Source of the DNA: Hydrogenophilales bacterium 16-64-46
GTDB taxonomy: Bacteria; Pseudomonadota; Gammaproteobacteria; Burkholderiales; Thiobacillaceae
Length of the DNA: 64,000 nt
NCBI GenBank assembly: GCA_002281775.1
Contig: NCGY01000008.1
Coordinates: 1,425 to 65,424 of the forward strand
Direction: 5' to 3'
In this document: positions 48,437 to 59,960 of the stretch, piece by piece
How positions within the stretch are numbered: position 1 is the first letter of the stretch
Layout of the letters: each line of letters begins with the position of its first letter
The notes under the pieces: model-generated
Databases searched by the model: none
What the model was told of the DNA's origin: nothing
The model's input: only the letters and a program-made list of their open reading frames with translations
Translations under genes and position numbers: made by a program

Positions 48437-49735
48437 ATGCAAGCAAATCTTGAAGTGCTCGAAGGACTGGTCCGCCGACTGGACATCAGCGTGCCCATGG
48501 ACCAACTGGAAACCGAAGTGCAGAACCGCCTCAAGCGCCTGGCACGCAAGGTCAAGATGGATGGCTTCCGTCCGGGCAAGGCCCCGTTGTCTGCCGTGGT
48601 GCGACAACATGGTGCCGGTGTGCGTCAGGAAGTCCTGGGCGAAACCCTGCAAAGCCGCTTCGGCGAAGCCGTGCAAGCACATCAACTCAGGATTGCGGGC
48701 TATCCGCGCTTCGAACCCAAGGCCGGTCAGGGCGCTGCGAGCGCAATGACCTTCAGCGCCAGTTTCGAGGTCTACCCCGAGGTGAGGATCGACAGCCTGG
48801 CCGACGGCAAGATCAGCCGCCCGAATGTCGCTCTGGGCGACGCCGATGTGGCCAAAACCCTCGAAGTCCTGCAAAAACAGCGGCGGGCGTTTGAACCTGT
48901 TGCCCGTCCGGCTGCTGAAGGGGATCTGATCAAATTCGACTATCAGGGCACGGTGGATGGCACGGCATTTGAAGGCGGCAAGGGCGAAGACTTTGCTGCC
49001 GTGGTGGGTGAAGGTCGTTTGCTGAAGGATTTCGAGCAGGCGCTGATTGGCCTCGCGGCCGGTGACGGAAAAGGCTTCGACTTGACCTTCCCGGATGATT
49101 ATGCCGCCAAAGAACTGGCCGGCAAGACTGCGCATTTCGAAGTGCAGGTCAAGGATGTGCAAATGCCGGTACTGCCGGCGGTAGACGCCGAATTCGCCCG
49201 GGCACTGGGGGTCGAGGACGGTGATGTGGACAAGCTCAAGGCTGAGGTGAAAACCAATCTGGAACGCGAAGTGAAACGTCGCGTTCAGGGCAAGCTCAAG
49301 GAGCAGACCATGGAGCTGCTCCTGCAGAAAAGCACGCTGGACCTGCCGCAAAGCCTGGTGGCAATGGAAACCGATCGCCTGATGAAAATGACCGAAGCCG
49401 ACATGCAGGCGCGCGGGGTTCAGAGCGTGAAGCTGTCTGCCGATATGTTTACAGGCCAGGCCGAACGCCGGGTGCGCCTGGGCTTGATTCTTGCTGAAAT
49501 TGTTCAGGCAAACAAGCTCGTGGCCCAGCCCGACCAGATTCGCACCCTGATCCAGGAGCAGGCACAGAGCTACGAGGAGCCCGAACAAGTGGTCCAGTGG
49601 TACTACCAGAATCCGGAGCGAATGCAGGAAATCGAGTCCCTGGCCCTGGAAGAGAATGTGGTAGCATGGGTTGCAGGTCAGGCTCAGGTGGAAGACGTGA
49701 CAACCTCTTTTGAAGAACTGATGGGACGTGCCTGA
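48437..49735 (+). CDS. tig: Trigger factor
   Basis: This 432-residue ribosome-bound chaperone and prolyl isomerase has the ribosome-binding loop GFRPGKAP near residue 43, an FKBP-like domain at about 155-240 ([14 protein letters not shown] and [13 protein letters not shown]), and a long helical C-terminal cradle. ATG 48437 gives the family length; the frame upstream runs through the tRNA. clpP begins within its stop codon. Confidence 0.97.
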   Translation: MQANLEVLEGLVRRLDISVPMDQLETEVQNRLKRLARKVKMDGFRPGKAPLSAVVRQHGAGVRQEVLGETLQSRFGEAVQAHQLRIAGYPRFEPKAGQGAASAMTFSASFEVYPEVRIDSLADGKISRPNVALGDADVAKTLEVLQKQRRAFEPVARPAAEGDLIKFDYQGTVDGTAFEGGKGEDFAAVVGEGRLLKDFEQALIGLAAGDGKGFDLTFPDDYAAKELAGKTAHFEVQVKDVQMPVLPAVDAEFARALGVEDGDVDKLKAEVKTNLEREVKRRVQGKLKEQTMELLLQKSTLDLPQSLVAMETDRLMKMTEADMQARGVQSVKLSADMFTGQAERRVRLGLILAEIVQANKLVAQPDQIRTLIQEQAQSYEEPEQVVQWYYQNPERMQEIESLALEENVVAWVAGQAQVEDVTTSFEELMGRA

Positions 49736-50367
49736 TGCACATTGAATACGAACGCAAGGCCTTTGAGCCCCAGGGTTTGGGGCTCGTCCCCATGGTCGTC
49801 GAACAGAGTGGCCGGGGTGAGCGCGCCTACGACATCTATTCACGCCTGCTCAAGGAGCGCGTGATTTTTCTGGTGGGGCCGGTCAACGACGCCACCGCCA
49901 ACCTTGTTGTGGCCCAGCTGCTCTTCCTAGAATCGGAAAATCCCGACAAGGATATTTTCTTCTACATCAATTCGCCCGGCGGCTCGGTGTCCGCGGGTCT
50001 GGCCATCTACGACACCATGCAGTTCATCAAGCCGGATGTGTCGACGCTGTGCATCGGCCAGGCGGCCAGCATGGGAGCCTTCCTGCTGACGGCCGGGGCC
50101 AAGGGCAAGCGCTACTGCCTGCCGAATTCCCGCGTCATGATCCATCAGCCTTTGGGCGGGTTCCAGGGGCAGGCGTCGGACATCGCGATCCACGCCAAGG
50201 AAATTCTTTACCTGAAAGCGCGTCTCAACGAGATGCTGGCCAAGCACACCGGCCAGAGTATCGAGGCCATCGAACGCGACACCGATCGCGACAATTTCAT
50301 GAGTGCGGAAGACTCGATGAAATACGGCCTGGTGGACAAGGTGCTCACCAGCCGCATCGAAGCGTAA
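49735..50367 (+). CDS. clpP: ATP-dependent Clp protease proteolytic subunit
   Basis: This 210-residue serine protease has the nucleophile in [11 protein letters not shown] near residue 112, the histidine in [12 protein letters not shown] near 137 and the aspartate in [10 protein letters not shown] near 186. It forms the barrel used by ClpX. Its ATG shares one base with the tig stop. Confidence 0.98.
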   Translation: MHIEYERKAFEPQGLGLVPMVVEQSGRGERAYDIYSRLLKERVIFLVGPVNDATANLVVAQLLFLESENPDKDIFFYINSPGGSVSAGLAIYDTMQFIKPDVSTLCIGQAASMGAFLLTAGAKGKRYCLPNSRVMIHQPLGGFQGQASDIAIHAKEILYLKARLNEMLAKHTGQSIEAIERDTDRDNFMSAEDSMKYGLVDKVLTSRIEA

Positions 50368-50391
50368 GCAGGAATCAAGCAAGGAAAAGCA

Positions 50392-51663
<1,272 letters not shown>

Positions 51664-51667
51664 CCCA

Positions 51668-51689
51668 GGTGGCGCAGCGAAGCGCCACC
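51668..51689 (+). other. Hairpin after clpX
   Basis: GGTGGCGC (51668-51675) pairs with GCGCCACC (51682-51689) around a 6-nt loop. No T-run follows, so it may stabilise the clpX transcript or weakly attenuate read-through into lon. Confidence 0.45.
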
Positions 51690-51690
51690 C

Positions 51691-51718
51691 CTTGAATTTG
51701 TCACCAGGCCCCCGATAT
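51691..51718 (+). promoter_or_regulatory. Sigma-32-like heat-shock promoter of lon
   Basis: CTTGAA (51691-51696) and CCCCGATAT (51710-51718), 13 bp apart, match the heat-shock consensus CTTGAAA...CCCCATnT with one changed position in the second box. lon is a known heat-shock gene in other proteobacteria, which adds weight. Confidence 0.5.
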
Positions 51719-51771
51719 GCGGATGTGCGTGGTTACCCCGCGCATCCTTTCCTCAACCACACCAGGAAAAC

Positions 51772-54189
51772 ATGATGAGCGACAACATATCCAAGGAACA
51801 GGTCGATCTGCCGCTGTTGCCGCTTCGCGACGTGGTGGTGTTTCCCCACATGGTCATCCCGCTGTTTGTCGGGCGACCCAAATCAATCAAGGCGCTGGAA
51901 ACCTCGATGGAATCCGGCAAGAGTATTCTCCTGGTCGCACAGAAAACCGCCGCGCAGGACGACCCCACGCCGGAAGACCTCTACGATACCGGGAGTGTCG
52001 CCACGGTCCTGCAGATGCTCAAGCTGCCCGATGGCACCGTCAAGGTGCTGGTTGAGGGTAATCAGCGCGCCCGCGTGCTAGACGTTTCCGATTCGGGTAC
52101 GCATCTCTCGGCGCGCGCCGAAATACTGCCGGCCGAGGGTGAAGAACTGGTCGAAGTCGAGGCCATGCGTCGCGCGCTGCTCACCCAGTTCGATCAGTAC
52201 GTCAAGCTCAACAAGAAAATTCCGCCCGAGATCCTGACCTCGCTGTCGGGTATCGATGAAGGTGGACGGCTGGCCGATACGATCGTTGCGCATCTGCCGC
52301 TTAAGCTCGAACAAAAGCAGGAAGTGCTGGAGATGATCGGCGTCAACAAGCGCCTCGAACACCTGCTCGGCCTGCTTGAGGGCGAACTCGACATCCTGCA
52401 GGTGGAAAAGCGCATTCGCGGCCGCGTGAAGCGGCAGATGGAGAAGAGCCAGCGCGAGTACTACCTGAACGAGCAGGTCAAGGCGATCCAGAAGGAGCTT
52501 GGCGACATCGAGGAGGGAGCGGAACTCGAAGAACTGGAAAAGCGCGTCAAGGCCGCCAGCATGACCAAGGAAGCCGAAGCCAAGGCGATGGGCGAATTGA
52601 AGAAGCTGCGCATGATGTCGCCGATGTCGGCTGAAGCCACGGTGATCCGCAGCTACATCGAAGCGATGGTCGGGCTGCCCTGGAAAAAGAAAACCAAAAT
52701 CAGCAAGGACCTCGCCAAGGCCGAGACAGTGCTGGACCAGGATCATTACGGTCTCGACAAGGTCAAGGAACGCATCCTGGAGTACCTCGCTGTCCAGCAG
52801 CGTGTCGACAAGGTCAAAGCCCCCATCCTGTGTCTGGTCGGACCGCCGGGCGTGGGCAAGACCTCGCTCGGGCAGTCGATCGCGCGCGCGACCAACCGCA
52901 AATTTGTCCGCATGGCGCTCGGTGGTGTGCGCGACGAATCCGAGATTCGCGGCCACCGCCGTACCTACATCGGATCGATGCCCGGCAAGATCCTGCAGAG
53001 CCTGACCAAGATCGGCGTGAAAAATCCCCTGTTCCTGCTCGACGAAGTCGACAAGATGGGACAGGATTTCCGCGGCGATCCGGCCTCGGCCCTGCTCGAG
53101 GTTCTGGACCCTGAGCAGAACCACACCTTTCAGGATCACTACATCGAGGTGGAATACGACCTGTCCGATGTGATGTTCGTGGCCACGGCCAACTCGCTCA
53201 ATCTGCCTGCGCCCCTGCTGGATCGCATGGAAGTGATTCGTCTGTCGGGTTACACGGAGGATGAGAAAGTGAGTATCGCCGAGCGCTACCTGGTGCCCAA
53301 GCAGTTGAAGGTCAATGGCATCAAGGAAGGTGAACTGGCGATTGCGGAATCCGCGTTGCGCGATATCGTTCGCTACTACACGCGCGAGGCGGGGGTGCGT
53401 AGTCTCGAACGCGAGATTTCCAAGATCTGTCGCAAGGCGGTCAAGGCCCTGCTGCTGAAGAAGCAGAAAACCAAGATTTCGGTCACGGCGCGCAACCTCG
53501 ACAAATATCTGGGCGTGCGGCGTTTCAGCTTTGGCATTGCAGAACTGAACAACCAGGTCGGCCAGGTGACCGGCCTGGCGTGGACCGAAGTTGGCGGCGA
53601 ATTACTCACCATCGAGGCGGTTTCGCTCCCCGGGCGCGGCAAGATGACGACGACGGGCAAGCTTGGCGAAGTGATGCAGGAGTCGATCCAGGCTGCGCTC
53701 TCGGTGGTTCGCGCGCGTTCACGCAAGCTGGGCATTCAGGAAGATTTCTATCAGAAGCGCGACATCCACATCCACCTGCCCGAGGGCGCTACGCCCAAGG
53801 ACGGGCCGTCTGCGGGCATCGCGATCTGCACCTCGATGGTGTCCATCCTCACAGGAATTCCCGTGCGCGCCGATGTGGCAATGACCGGTGAAATCACGCT
53901 GCGCGGTGAAGTCCTGCCCATCGGCGGCCTCAAGGAAAAACTCCTGGCTGCGCATCGTGGCGGCATCAAGACCGTCCTGATTCCGCACGAGAACGTGAAA
54001 GATCTCACCGAAATTCCAGATAACATCAAGAACAAGCTGGACATCCATCCCGTCAAGTGGATAGACGAGGTGCTCGTGCTGGCGCTGGAACGCAGTCCGG
54101 AACCCTTGCCCGAGGAAGCAGAGTCCCCGGTCGAGGCGATTGCAGTGCCGGAGGAAGACGATTCCGCATCGGCGACACTCAAGCACTGA
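51772..54189 (+). CDS. lon: ATP-dependent protease Lon
   Basis: This 805-residue LonA has an N-terminal substrate-binding domain (about 10-205; [20 protein letters not shown]), a coiled-coil region, an AAA+ domain with Walker [12 protein letters not shown] near residue 358 and Walker [12 protein letters not shown], and a C-terminal protease domain with [10 protein letters not shown] (catalytic serine near 682) and the lysine in [10 protein letters not shown] near 725. It degrades damaged and regulatory proteins. ATG 51772 or the adjacent ATG 51775 follows AGGA. A strong terminator follows. Confidence 0.98.
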   Translation: MMSDNISKEQVDLPLLPLRDVVVFPHMVIPLFVGRPKSIKALETSMESGKSILLVAQKTAAQDDPTPEDLYDTGSVATVLQMLKLPDGTVKVLVEGNQRARVLDVSDSGTHLSARAEILPAEGEELVEVEAMRRALLTQFDQYVKLNKKIPPEILTSLSGIDEGGRLADTIVAHLPLKLEQKQEVLEMIGVNKRLEHLLGLLEGELDILQVEKRIRGRVKRQMEKSQREYYLNEQVKAIQKELGDIEEGAELEELEKRVKAASMTKEAEAKAMGELKKLRMMSPMSAEATVIRSYIEAMVGLPWKKKTKISKDLAKAETVLDQDHYGLDKVKERILEYLAVQQRVDKVKAPILCLVGPPGVGKTSLGQSIARATNRKFVRMALGGVRDESEIRGHRRTYIGSMPGKILQSLTKIGVKNPLFLLDEVDKMGQDFRGDPASALLEVLDPEQNHTFQDHYIEVEYDLSDVMFVATANSLNLPAPLLDRMEVIRLSGYTEDEKVSIAERYLVPKQLKVNGIKEGELAIAESALRDIVRYYTREAGVRSLEREISKICRKAVKALLLKKQKTKISVTARNLDKYLGVRRFSFGIAELNNQVGQVTGLAWTEVGGELLTIEAVSLPGRGKMTTTGKLGEVMQESIQAALSVVRARSRKLGIQEDFYQKRDIHIHLPEGATPKDGPSAGIAICTSMVSILTGIPVRADVAMTGEITLRGEVLPIGGLKEKLLAAHRGGIKTVLIPHENVKDLTEIPDNIKNKLDIHPVKWIDEVLVLALERSPEPLPEEAESPVEAIAVPEEDDSASATLKH

Positions 54190-54213
54190 GTACTTTTTGA
54201 CCACCCCCTCCGA

Positions 54214-54240
54214 ATCCCGCGCCAGGCGCGGGATTTTTTT
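54214..54240 (+). terminator. Rho-independent terminator of lon
   Basis: ATCCCGCGC (54214-54222) pairs with GCGCGGGAT (54226-54234) and runs into a T-run ending at 54240. Confidence 0.9.
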
Positions 54241-54261
54241 GCCCATCGCCCGGAAAACCGC

Positions 54262-54291
54262 TTGACACAAGGTTTTGCGGGTTGCTATAAA
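54262..54291 (+). promoter_or_regulatory. Sigma-70 promoter of hupB
   Basis: TTGACA (54262-54267, perfect -35) and TATAAA (54286-54291) are 18 bp apart, upstream of the HU gene. Confidence 0.75.
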
Positions 54292-54338
54292 AGCGGCCAC
54301 AGGGTTTTCCTGTGCCACTTGAGTGAAGGGGACAACAC

Positions 54339-54611
54339 GTGAACAAATCCGAATTGATTGATGCCATCGCCGACTCTGCAGACATTTCCAAAGCTGCTGC
54401 CGGTCGTGCGCTGGATGCCGCTGTCGAGGCAGTCAAGAAAGCGCTGAAGAAAGGTGACATGGTCACCCTGGTGGGTTTTGGCAGCTTCTACGTTGGCAAA
54501 CGCGCTGCCCGCACTGGCCGTAATCCGCGCACTGGTGCTTCGATCAAGATCAAGGCTGCCAAGGTGCCGAAGTTCCGGGCCGGCAAAGGGCTGAAAGACG
54601 CCATCAACTGA
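54339..54611 (+). CDS. hupB: DNA-binding protein HU-beta
   Basis: This 90-residue HU protein begins [21 protein letters not shown] and contains the DNA-binding arm signature [18 protein letters not shown] near residue 47. It bends and compacts the chromosome as a dimer. It has its own strong promoter and follows lon, a conserved arrangement in proteobacteria. Confidence 0.98.
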   Translation: MNKSELIDAIADSADISKAAAGRALDAAVEAVKKALKKGDMVTLVGFGSFYVGKRAARTGRNPRTGASIKIKAAKVPKFRAGKGLKDAIN

Positions 54612-54629
54612 TAAAAAGTCATTTGGCAT

Positions 54630-54659
54630 TTGGCAAGGTCCGGAAAAATATTGTAGAAT
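54630..54659 (+). promoter_or_regulatory. Promoter of the tRNA-Val/tRNA-Asp pair
   Basis: TTGGCA (54630-54635) and TAGAAT (54654-54659) are 18 bp apart and would start transcription a few bases before tRNA-Val. Confidence 0.6.
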
Positions 54660-54672
54660 TTTGGTCTTTGTC

Positions 54673-54748
54673 GGGTGCTTAGCTCAGCTGGTAGAGCGTC
54701 GCCCTTACAAGGCGAATGTCGGGGGTTCGAACCCCTCAGCACCCACCA
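54673..54748 (+). tRNA. tRNA-Val (UAC anticodon)
   Basis: The 76-nt cloverleaf has acceptor GGGTGCT/AGCACCC, anticodon loop CTTACAA, a T-arm with TTCGAAC and an encoded CCA. Confidence 0.97.
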
Positions 54749-54782
54749 GCTCAGTGCAAGGCATACGCAGTCAGCAATACAT

Positions 54783-54859
54783 GGAGTGGTAGTTCAGTTG
54801 GTTAGAATACCGGCCTGTCACGCCGGGGGTCGCGGGTTCGAGTCCCGTCCACTCCGCCA
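54783..54859 (+). tRNA. tRNA-Asp (GUC anticodon)
   Basis: The 77-nt cloverleaf has acceptor GGAGTGG/CCACTCC, anticodon loop CTGTCAC, a T-arm with TTCGAGT and an encoded CCA. It is probably co-transcribed with tRNA-Val 34 bp upstream. Confidence 0.97.
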
Positions 54860-54865
54860 ACACCG

Positions 54866-54894
54866 AAAAAGGCGAACGCAAGTTCGCCTTTTTT
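54866..54894. terminator. Rho-independent terminator after the tRNA pair
   Basis: GGCGAAC (54871-54877) pairs with GTTCGCC (54882-54888), with a T-run to 54894 and an A-run on the other side, so it could act in both directions. Confidence 0.85.
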
Positions 54895-54981
54895 CATGTC
54901 AGCGTTCCGGCAGTTCGATGGGGCGAGACGTGAAACCCAAAGTGCGCGAAAATGCGCCCTCTTGATAAATTGGAGTGAGCT

Positions 54982-56877
54982 GTGCTCGAAGCGATTCGCA
55001 AACACGCACAAGGCTGGCTGGCCAAGGTGATCCTTGGCCTGATCGCATTGACCTTTGCCCTGTTCGGTCTCGATACCTACATGCAGGGTGATCGCAGCGG
55101 CGGAGCCATCGCCAAGGTGGGCGAACTGGACATCTCGCGCGAGGCGCTGGCTGAAGAGGTGCGCGCACAGACCGACCGCATGCGCGAGGCGATGGGGCCG
55201 GCATTCGATCCGGCTGTCTCTGAAACGCGCGAATTCCGCCAGCAGGTACTTGACAGCATGGTCGAGCGCTTCGCGCTGCTGCAGGAAGCGCAAAAACTGA
55301 AACTGGCGGCACCCGACAGCCATCTGGCCATGACGCTGGCGCAGATTCCCGCATTCCAGCAGGATGGAAAGTTTTCACGCGAACGCTACGAGACCGTGCT
55401 GAAGCAGAATGGCCGTACTCCGGCGCAATTCGAGAATGAACTGCGTCAGGCCTTCATGCTCGAGACCATGGCGAGCCCGGTGGCGCTTGCGTCCTTTCCC
55501 TCGCGTGAAGTGCTCGCCAGCCTCGTCAAACTGGTCGCGCAGCAGCGTGAAATCGCCTGGGTCGATCTGCCGGCCGCATCGGTGGCTGCGGAAATCAAGA
55601 TTACGCCGGCCGACATCGAGCGCAGCTATCAAGCAAACAAGGCCGATTTCACCGAGCCCGAGCAGATTCAGGCCGAGTATGTCGTGCTCGATCTCGCGAC
55701 CGTCGCGGCGAATATCGCGATCAGCGAGCAGCAGATCAACGAGTACTACGCGGCGCAGTCTGCGCAATTCGGCCAGCCGGAGCAGCGCAGCGCCAGCCAC
55801 ATCCTGATTGCAGCCGACAAATCGGCTGCCCCCACCGTGCGTGCCAAGGCCCGGGCCGAAGCCGAATCGCTGTATCAGATTCTGCAGAAGTCGCCTGCTC
55901 GCTTTGCCGAACTGGCACGCGAAAAATCGCAGGACCCGGGTTCGGCCGAGCAGGGCGGCAGCCTCGGCAGTTTCGCTCGCGGAATGATGGTGAAACCCTT
56001 CGAGGATGCGGTGTTCGCCATGAAACCGGGTGAGATTCGCGGGCCGGTGGAATCCGATTTCGGCTATCACGTCATCCGGCTCGACGGTATCCAGGCTGCG
56101 AAGACCGCCCCGTTGGCAGAGGTGCGTGCGAGCGTGATCGAGGCACTGCGCAAGCAGCAGGCGCAAAAGCAGTTTGCGGAACTGGCCGAAACCTTCGGCA
56201 ATCTCGTGTATGAAAATGCCGATTCCCTGCAAGCTGCGGCTGATGCAGTCAAATCGCCGATCCGCAAGAGTGGCTGGATGAGCGCTAAAGCGCCGCAGCC
56301 ACCGTTTGATAACAAGGCCTTGTCAGAAGCCTTGTTCAATTCTGATGGCATCAAGAACAAGCAGAACACTGAAGCGATTGAGGTCCAGCCCGGTGTTCTG
56401 GTGGCAGCACGTGTGTCCGCGTATCAGCCAGCCCGTCTGAAGCCCCTTGCAGAGGTCGCTGCCCTGATCGAGACGCGCTTGCGGACTGAAGAGAGTGCAA
56501 AACTCCTGGCGGACAAGGGCAAGGCACTCATTGACGAACTCCGTAAAGGCGAGGAGCCCGTGCTGGGCTGGTCTGTCTTCAGTGTGGTGGGACGCCAGCC
56601 GGGTGACATACTCGATCCTGCGGGTGCAAAGGCCGTGTTTCGTGCGCGCACGGATAAACTGCCTGCTTACGTCGGCTTCGCGCGCCCCGGCGGTAATTAC
56701 CGCATTGTCCGCATCACGCGCGTGATCGATGCCGTCAACGCCGACCCGATGCTGGCGAATTCGATTGAATCCGGCGTGATGCAGGCGCAACAGCGTGCAG
56801 ACCTGCAGGCGATGGCAGGCTTGGCCAGGGCTGCGCAAAAGGTGGAAATCAAGGCGGACGCCGTCGAAGGGCGCTGA
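54982..56877 (+). CDS. ppiD: Periplasmic peptidyl-prolyl isomerase PpiD
   Basis: This 631-residue PpiD-type chaperone has a short cytoplasmic start, one membrane helix at about 12-34 (AKVILGLIALTFALFGLD), an N-terminal SurA-like helical chaperone part, one parvulin domain at about 265-360 (SASHILIAADKS ... FGYHVIRLDG), and a long C-terminal chaperone region. It assists folding of exported proteins at the Sec exit. GTG 54982 is the start. Confidence 0.95.
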   Translation: MLEAIRKHAQGWLAKVILGLIALTFALFGLDTYMQGDRSGGAIAKVGELDISREALAEEVRAQTDRMREAMGPAFDPAVSETREFRQQVLDSMVERFALLQEAQKLKLAAPDSHLAMTLAQIPAFQQDGKFSRERYETVLKQNGRTPAQFENELRQAFMLETMASPVALASFPSREVLASLVKLVAQQREIAWVDLPAASVAAEIKITPADIERSYQANKADFTEPEQIQAEYVVLDLATVAANIAISEQQINEYYAAQSAQFGQPEQRSASHILIAADKSAAPTVRAKARAEAESLYQILQKSPARFAELAREKSQDPGSAEQGGSLGSFARGMMVKPFEDAVFAMKPGEIRGPVESDFGYHVIRLDGIQAAKTAPLAEVRASVIEALRKQQAQKQFAELAETFGNLVYENADSLQAAADAVKSPIRKSGWMSAKAPQPPFDNKALSEALFNSDGIKNKQNTEAIEVQPGVLVAARVSAYQPARLKPLAEVAALIETRLRTEESAKLLADKGKALIDELRKGEEPVLGWSVFSVVGRQPGDILDPAGAKAVFRARTDKLPAYVGFARPGGNYRIVRITRVIDAVNADPMLANSIESGVMQAQQRADLQAMAGLARAAQKVEIKADAVEGR

Positions 56878-56902
56878 CCGGGTGCGATCATGCGCGCCCA
56901 AT

Positions 56903-56930
56903 AAAAAACGCGCCGTGAGGCGCGTTTTTT
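56903..56930. terminator. Bidirectional terminator between ppiD and fabI
   Basis: ACGCGCC (56908-56914) pairs with GGCGCGT (56919-56925), with an A-run before and a T-run after it. It can serve both convergent genes. Confidence 0.9.
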
Positions 56931-56949
56931 ATTGCTGATGTCCTGTGCA

Positions 56950-57732
56950 TCAATCCGCGCCCCCCGCCGTGGTGTTGAAACCTGCATCGACGTAAGTGAT
57001 CTCGCCGGTGATGCCTGAGGCAAGGTCAGACAGCAGGAATGCTGCTGCGTTGCCGACTTCCTCGATGGTGACGTTGCGGCGCAGAGGGGCGTTCTTCGCG
57101 ACCATGTCCATCTTCTCGCCAAAGTTTGCGATGCCGGACGCTGCCAGCGTCTTGATCGGCCCGGCGGAGACCGCATTGACGCGGATACCCTTCGGTCCCA
57201 GGCTCTGCGCCATGTAGTAGACGTTGGACTCCAGGCTGGCCTTGGCCAGTCCCATCACGTTGTAGTTGGGGGCGGAACGGATGGCACCCAGATACGACAA
57301 AGTAAGCAGGGCCGCCGGGCGGCCTTCCATCATGGGCAGCGCGGCCTTGGCCAGCGCTGCGAAGCTGTAGGAACTGATGTCATGGGCAATACGGAAATTC
57401 TCGCGTGTGACGGCGGAGAGGTAGTCGCCGGCAAGCGCTTCGCGGGGCGCGAATGCGATCGAATGGACCAGTCCGTCGAGGCCATCCCAGTGCTGGCCAA
57501 GCTGGGCGAACAAGTCGGTGATCTGTTCGTCGCTCGATACGTCGCAGGGGAACACCAGCGAGGAGCCGAATTCGGCAGCGAATTCGGTGACGCGTTCCTT
57601 GATGCGATCCCCCTGGTAGGTAAAGGCCAGTTCCGCGCCTTCACGCTTGCAGACCGAAGCGATGCCATAGGCGATGGAACGATTGGAGATGACACCGGTG
57701 ATCAGGATGCGTTTGCCCGCAAGGAAGCCCAT
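56950..57732 (-). CDS. fabI: Enoyl-[acyl-carrier-protein] reductase (NADH)
   Basis: This 260-residue SDR-fold FabI has [15 protein letters not shown] near residue 12 and [11 protein letters not shown], and the Y-x6-K catalytic pair lies in [13 protein letters not shown] near 156-163. It completes each cycle of fatty-acid elongation and is the target of triclosan-type inhibitors in other bacteria. It is transcribed away from the ABC importer genes. Confidence 0.97.
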   Translation of the reverse strand: MGFLAGKRILITGVISNRSIAYGIASVCKREGAELAFTYQGDRIKERVTEFAAEFGSSLVFPCDVSSDEQITDLFAQLGQHWDGLDGLVHSIAFAPREALAGDYLSAVTRENFRIAHDISSYSFAALAKAALPMMEGRPAALLTLSYLGAIRSAPNYNVMGLAKASLESNVYYMAQSLGPKGIRVNAVSAGPIKTLAASGIANFGEKMDMVAKNAPLRRNVTIEEVGNAAAFLLSDLASGITGEITYVDAGFNTTAGGAD

Positions 57733-57809
57733 GACGACGCTTTCGTATGAATTGGAGTGCGCGAATTATAACGGCTGACGAGGCCCCCGCGCTTGGGTAC
57801 ACTTGCCGC

Positions 57810-59960
57810 ATGATGCGGATCGGAGCCATGCTGTTGTGCGTCGGAGCGAGCCTCCTGGCGGGCTGTTCCGACGGCGACTGGAACAACCCCTATCCCGGCC
57901 GCGATGCCGATGCCAATGCCGTCTACAGCGCCTTCGGCGAGCGTCCCAAGCATCTCGATCCCGCGCGTTCCTATAGCTCTAACGAGGTCGAATTCACCGG
58001 CCAGATCTACGAGCCACCGCTGCAGTACCACTTTCTCAAGCGCCCTTACGAACTGATTCCACTCACTGTCGAGTCGGTGCCGCAGCCGCAGTATCTCGAT
58101 GCCGCCGGCCGGGTGCTGCCGGACGATGCGCCCTCTGCCACCATCGCCGAGAGCCTGTACGAGATTCGTATCCGGCCGGGCATCCTGTACCAGCCGCATC
58201 CCGCCTTCGCCAAAGATGACCGCGGCCGTTATCGCTACCACGCCATGCGCGCCGAAGACCTTGCCAGCAAACGGCAGATTGCCGATTTCGAATACACCGG
58301 CACGCGTGAACTGGTGGCGGCCGACTACGTCTACCAGATCAAGCGGCTCGCCCATCCCGCGCTGAGCTCGCCCATCTTCGGTTTGATGAGCGAACACATC
58401 ATCGGTCTGAAAGCGCTGGGGGCGGCGCTCGACGAGGCCGCCAAGGCACATCCGGATCGTCCGCTCGACCTCGATGCGTTTCCGCTGGCCGGGGTCGAAG
58501 TCGTCGACGCCCACACCTACCGCGTCAGGGTGAAGGGCAAGTACCCGCAGTTTCTCTACTGGCTGGCCATGCCGTTCTTCGCGCCGGTTCCGTGGGAAGC
58601 CGAGGTGTTCTATCGCCAGCCCGGCATGGCCGAACGCAATCTCACGCTCGACTGGCAGCCGGTGGGCACGGGGCCGTTCTATCTTGCCGAGAACGATCCC
58701 AACCGCCGTATGGTGCTGAAGAAGAACCCCAATTTCCACGGCGAAACCTATCCGACAGAGGGCGACGCAGCCGACCGCGCAGCAGGCCTGCTGGCAGATG
58801 CAGGCAAGCCTTTGCCGCTCGTGGACGAAGCCATCTTCAGCCTGGAAAAGGAAACCATTCCCTACTGGAGCAAGTTCCTGCAGGGCTATTACGACAGTTC
58901 GGGCATCAGCTCGGACAGCTTCGACGAAGCGGTGCAGTTTTCCAGCGGCGGCGATCCGCAGCTTACTGACGCCATGCGCGACAAAAACATCCACCTCGTC
59001 ACCACCGTGCAGACTTCGATCTGGTACGTGGGCTTCAACATGCTCGACCCGGTCATCGGCGGGCTTGCGCCAGAGCGGCAGAAGTTGCGGCAGGCGATTT
59101 CCATCGCGCTTGATTACGAGGAATTCATTTCCATTTTCCTCAACGGGCGAGGCATCCCGGCGCAAGGGCCGATTCCCCCCGGCATCTTTGGTCACGTCGA
59201 GGGCGTGGCGGGACTCAACCCTTACGTCTACCGGGCGGTGGGGCAGACCCTCGTGCGCCGGCCTATCGAGGACGCGAAGAAGCTGCTCGCCGAAGCCGGG
59301 TATCCCAATGGACGTCATGCCAAAACCGGCGAACCGCTGGTGCTGTATTTCGACACCATGGCCAGCGGCCCGGATGCCAAGTCGCGGCTCGACTGGATCA
59401 AGAAGCAGCTCGACAAGATCAATGTGCAGCTGGTGGTGCGCGGCACCGACTACAACCGCTTCCAGGACAAGATCCGCAAGGGCAACGCGCAGCTCTTCGA
59501 GTGGGGTTGGAACGCCGACTATCCCGACCCCGAGAATTTCTTCTTCCTGCTCTACGGGCCGCACAAGAAGGTGGGCACCGGCGGCGAGAACGCGGCGAAC
59601 TACGACAACCCGGAATTCAACCGCCTGTTCGAGCGCATGAAGGACATGGACAACGGCCCCGAGCGCCAGGCCATTATCGAACAGATGCTGGAGATCGTGC
59701 GCCGTGACGCACCGTGGATCTTTGCCTACTACCCCAAATCCTTCGGCCTGCGCCACGACTGGGTGAAGAACGTGAAACCCAACCTGATGGCCAACAACAC
59801 CCTCAAGTACCGCCGCGTCGATCCGGCGCTGCGCGCGGACAAACGCACCGCGTGGAACCGGCCGGTGCTGTGGCCCATCGCCTTGGGCGGGCTGGCGCTG
59901 GTTGCGCTGGTCGCACCTGCCTTCGTCGCTTGGCGGCGGCATGAAAGGAAGGCTGCCTGA
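57810..59960 (+). CDS. Peptide-type ABC transporter substrate-binding lipoprotein with C-terminal membrane helix
   Basis: The 716-residue SBP_bac_5 protein starts with a lipoprotein signal (LLAGC, lipidated cysteine near residue 18), then VYSAFGERPKHLDPARSYSS and the family core, including QPVGTGPFYL and RQAISIALDYEEF. It is longer than usual (typically about 530-600) and ends with a hydrophobic helix at about 685-707 followed by RRHERKAA. That could anchor the C-terminus in the inner membrane as well. Ligands are probably peptides or similar. It overlaps the first permease by 1 nt. Confidence 0.85.
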   Translation: MMRIGAMLLCVGASLLAGCSDGDWNNPYPGRDADANAVYSAFGERPKHLDPARSYSSNEVEFTGQIYEPPLQYHFLKRPYELIPLTVESVPQPQYLDAAGRVLPDDAPSATIAESLYEIRIRPGILYQPHPAFAKDDRGRYRYHAMRAEDLASKRQIADFEYTGTRELVAADYVYQIKRLAHPALSSPIFGLMSEHIIGLKALGAALDEAAKAHPDRPLDLDAFPLAGVEVVDAHTYRVRVKGKYPQFLYWLAMPFFAPVPWEAEVFYRQPGMAERNLTLDWQPVGTGPFYLAENDPNRRMVLKKNPNFHGETYPTEGDAADRAAGLLADAGKPLPLVDEAIFSLEKETIPYWSKFLQGYYDSSGISSDSFDEAVQFSSGGDPQLTDAMRDKNIHLVTTVQTSIWYVGFNMLDPVIGGLAPERQKLRQAISIALDYEEFISIFLNGRGIPAQGPIPPGIFGHVEGVAGLNPYVYRAVGQTLVRRPIEDAKKLLAEAGYPNGRHAKTGEPLVLYFDTMASGPDAKSRLDWIKKQLDKINVQLVVRGTDYNRFQDKIRKGNAQLFEWGWNADYPDPENFFFLLYGPHKKVGTGGENAANYDNPEFNRLFERMKDMDNGPERQAIIEQMLEIVRRDAPWIFAYYPKSFGLRHDWVKNVKPNLMANNTLKYRRVDPALRADKRTAWNRPVLWPIALGGLALVALVAPAFVAWRRHERKAA

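Noticed and set aside
57702..59942. 746-aa minus-strand frame opposite the binding protein gene
   Set aside because: It overlaps the fabI start and mirrors a real plus-strand gene. Its composition is that of an antisense shadow.
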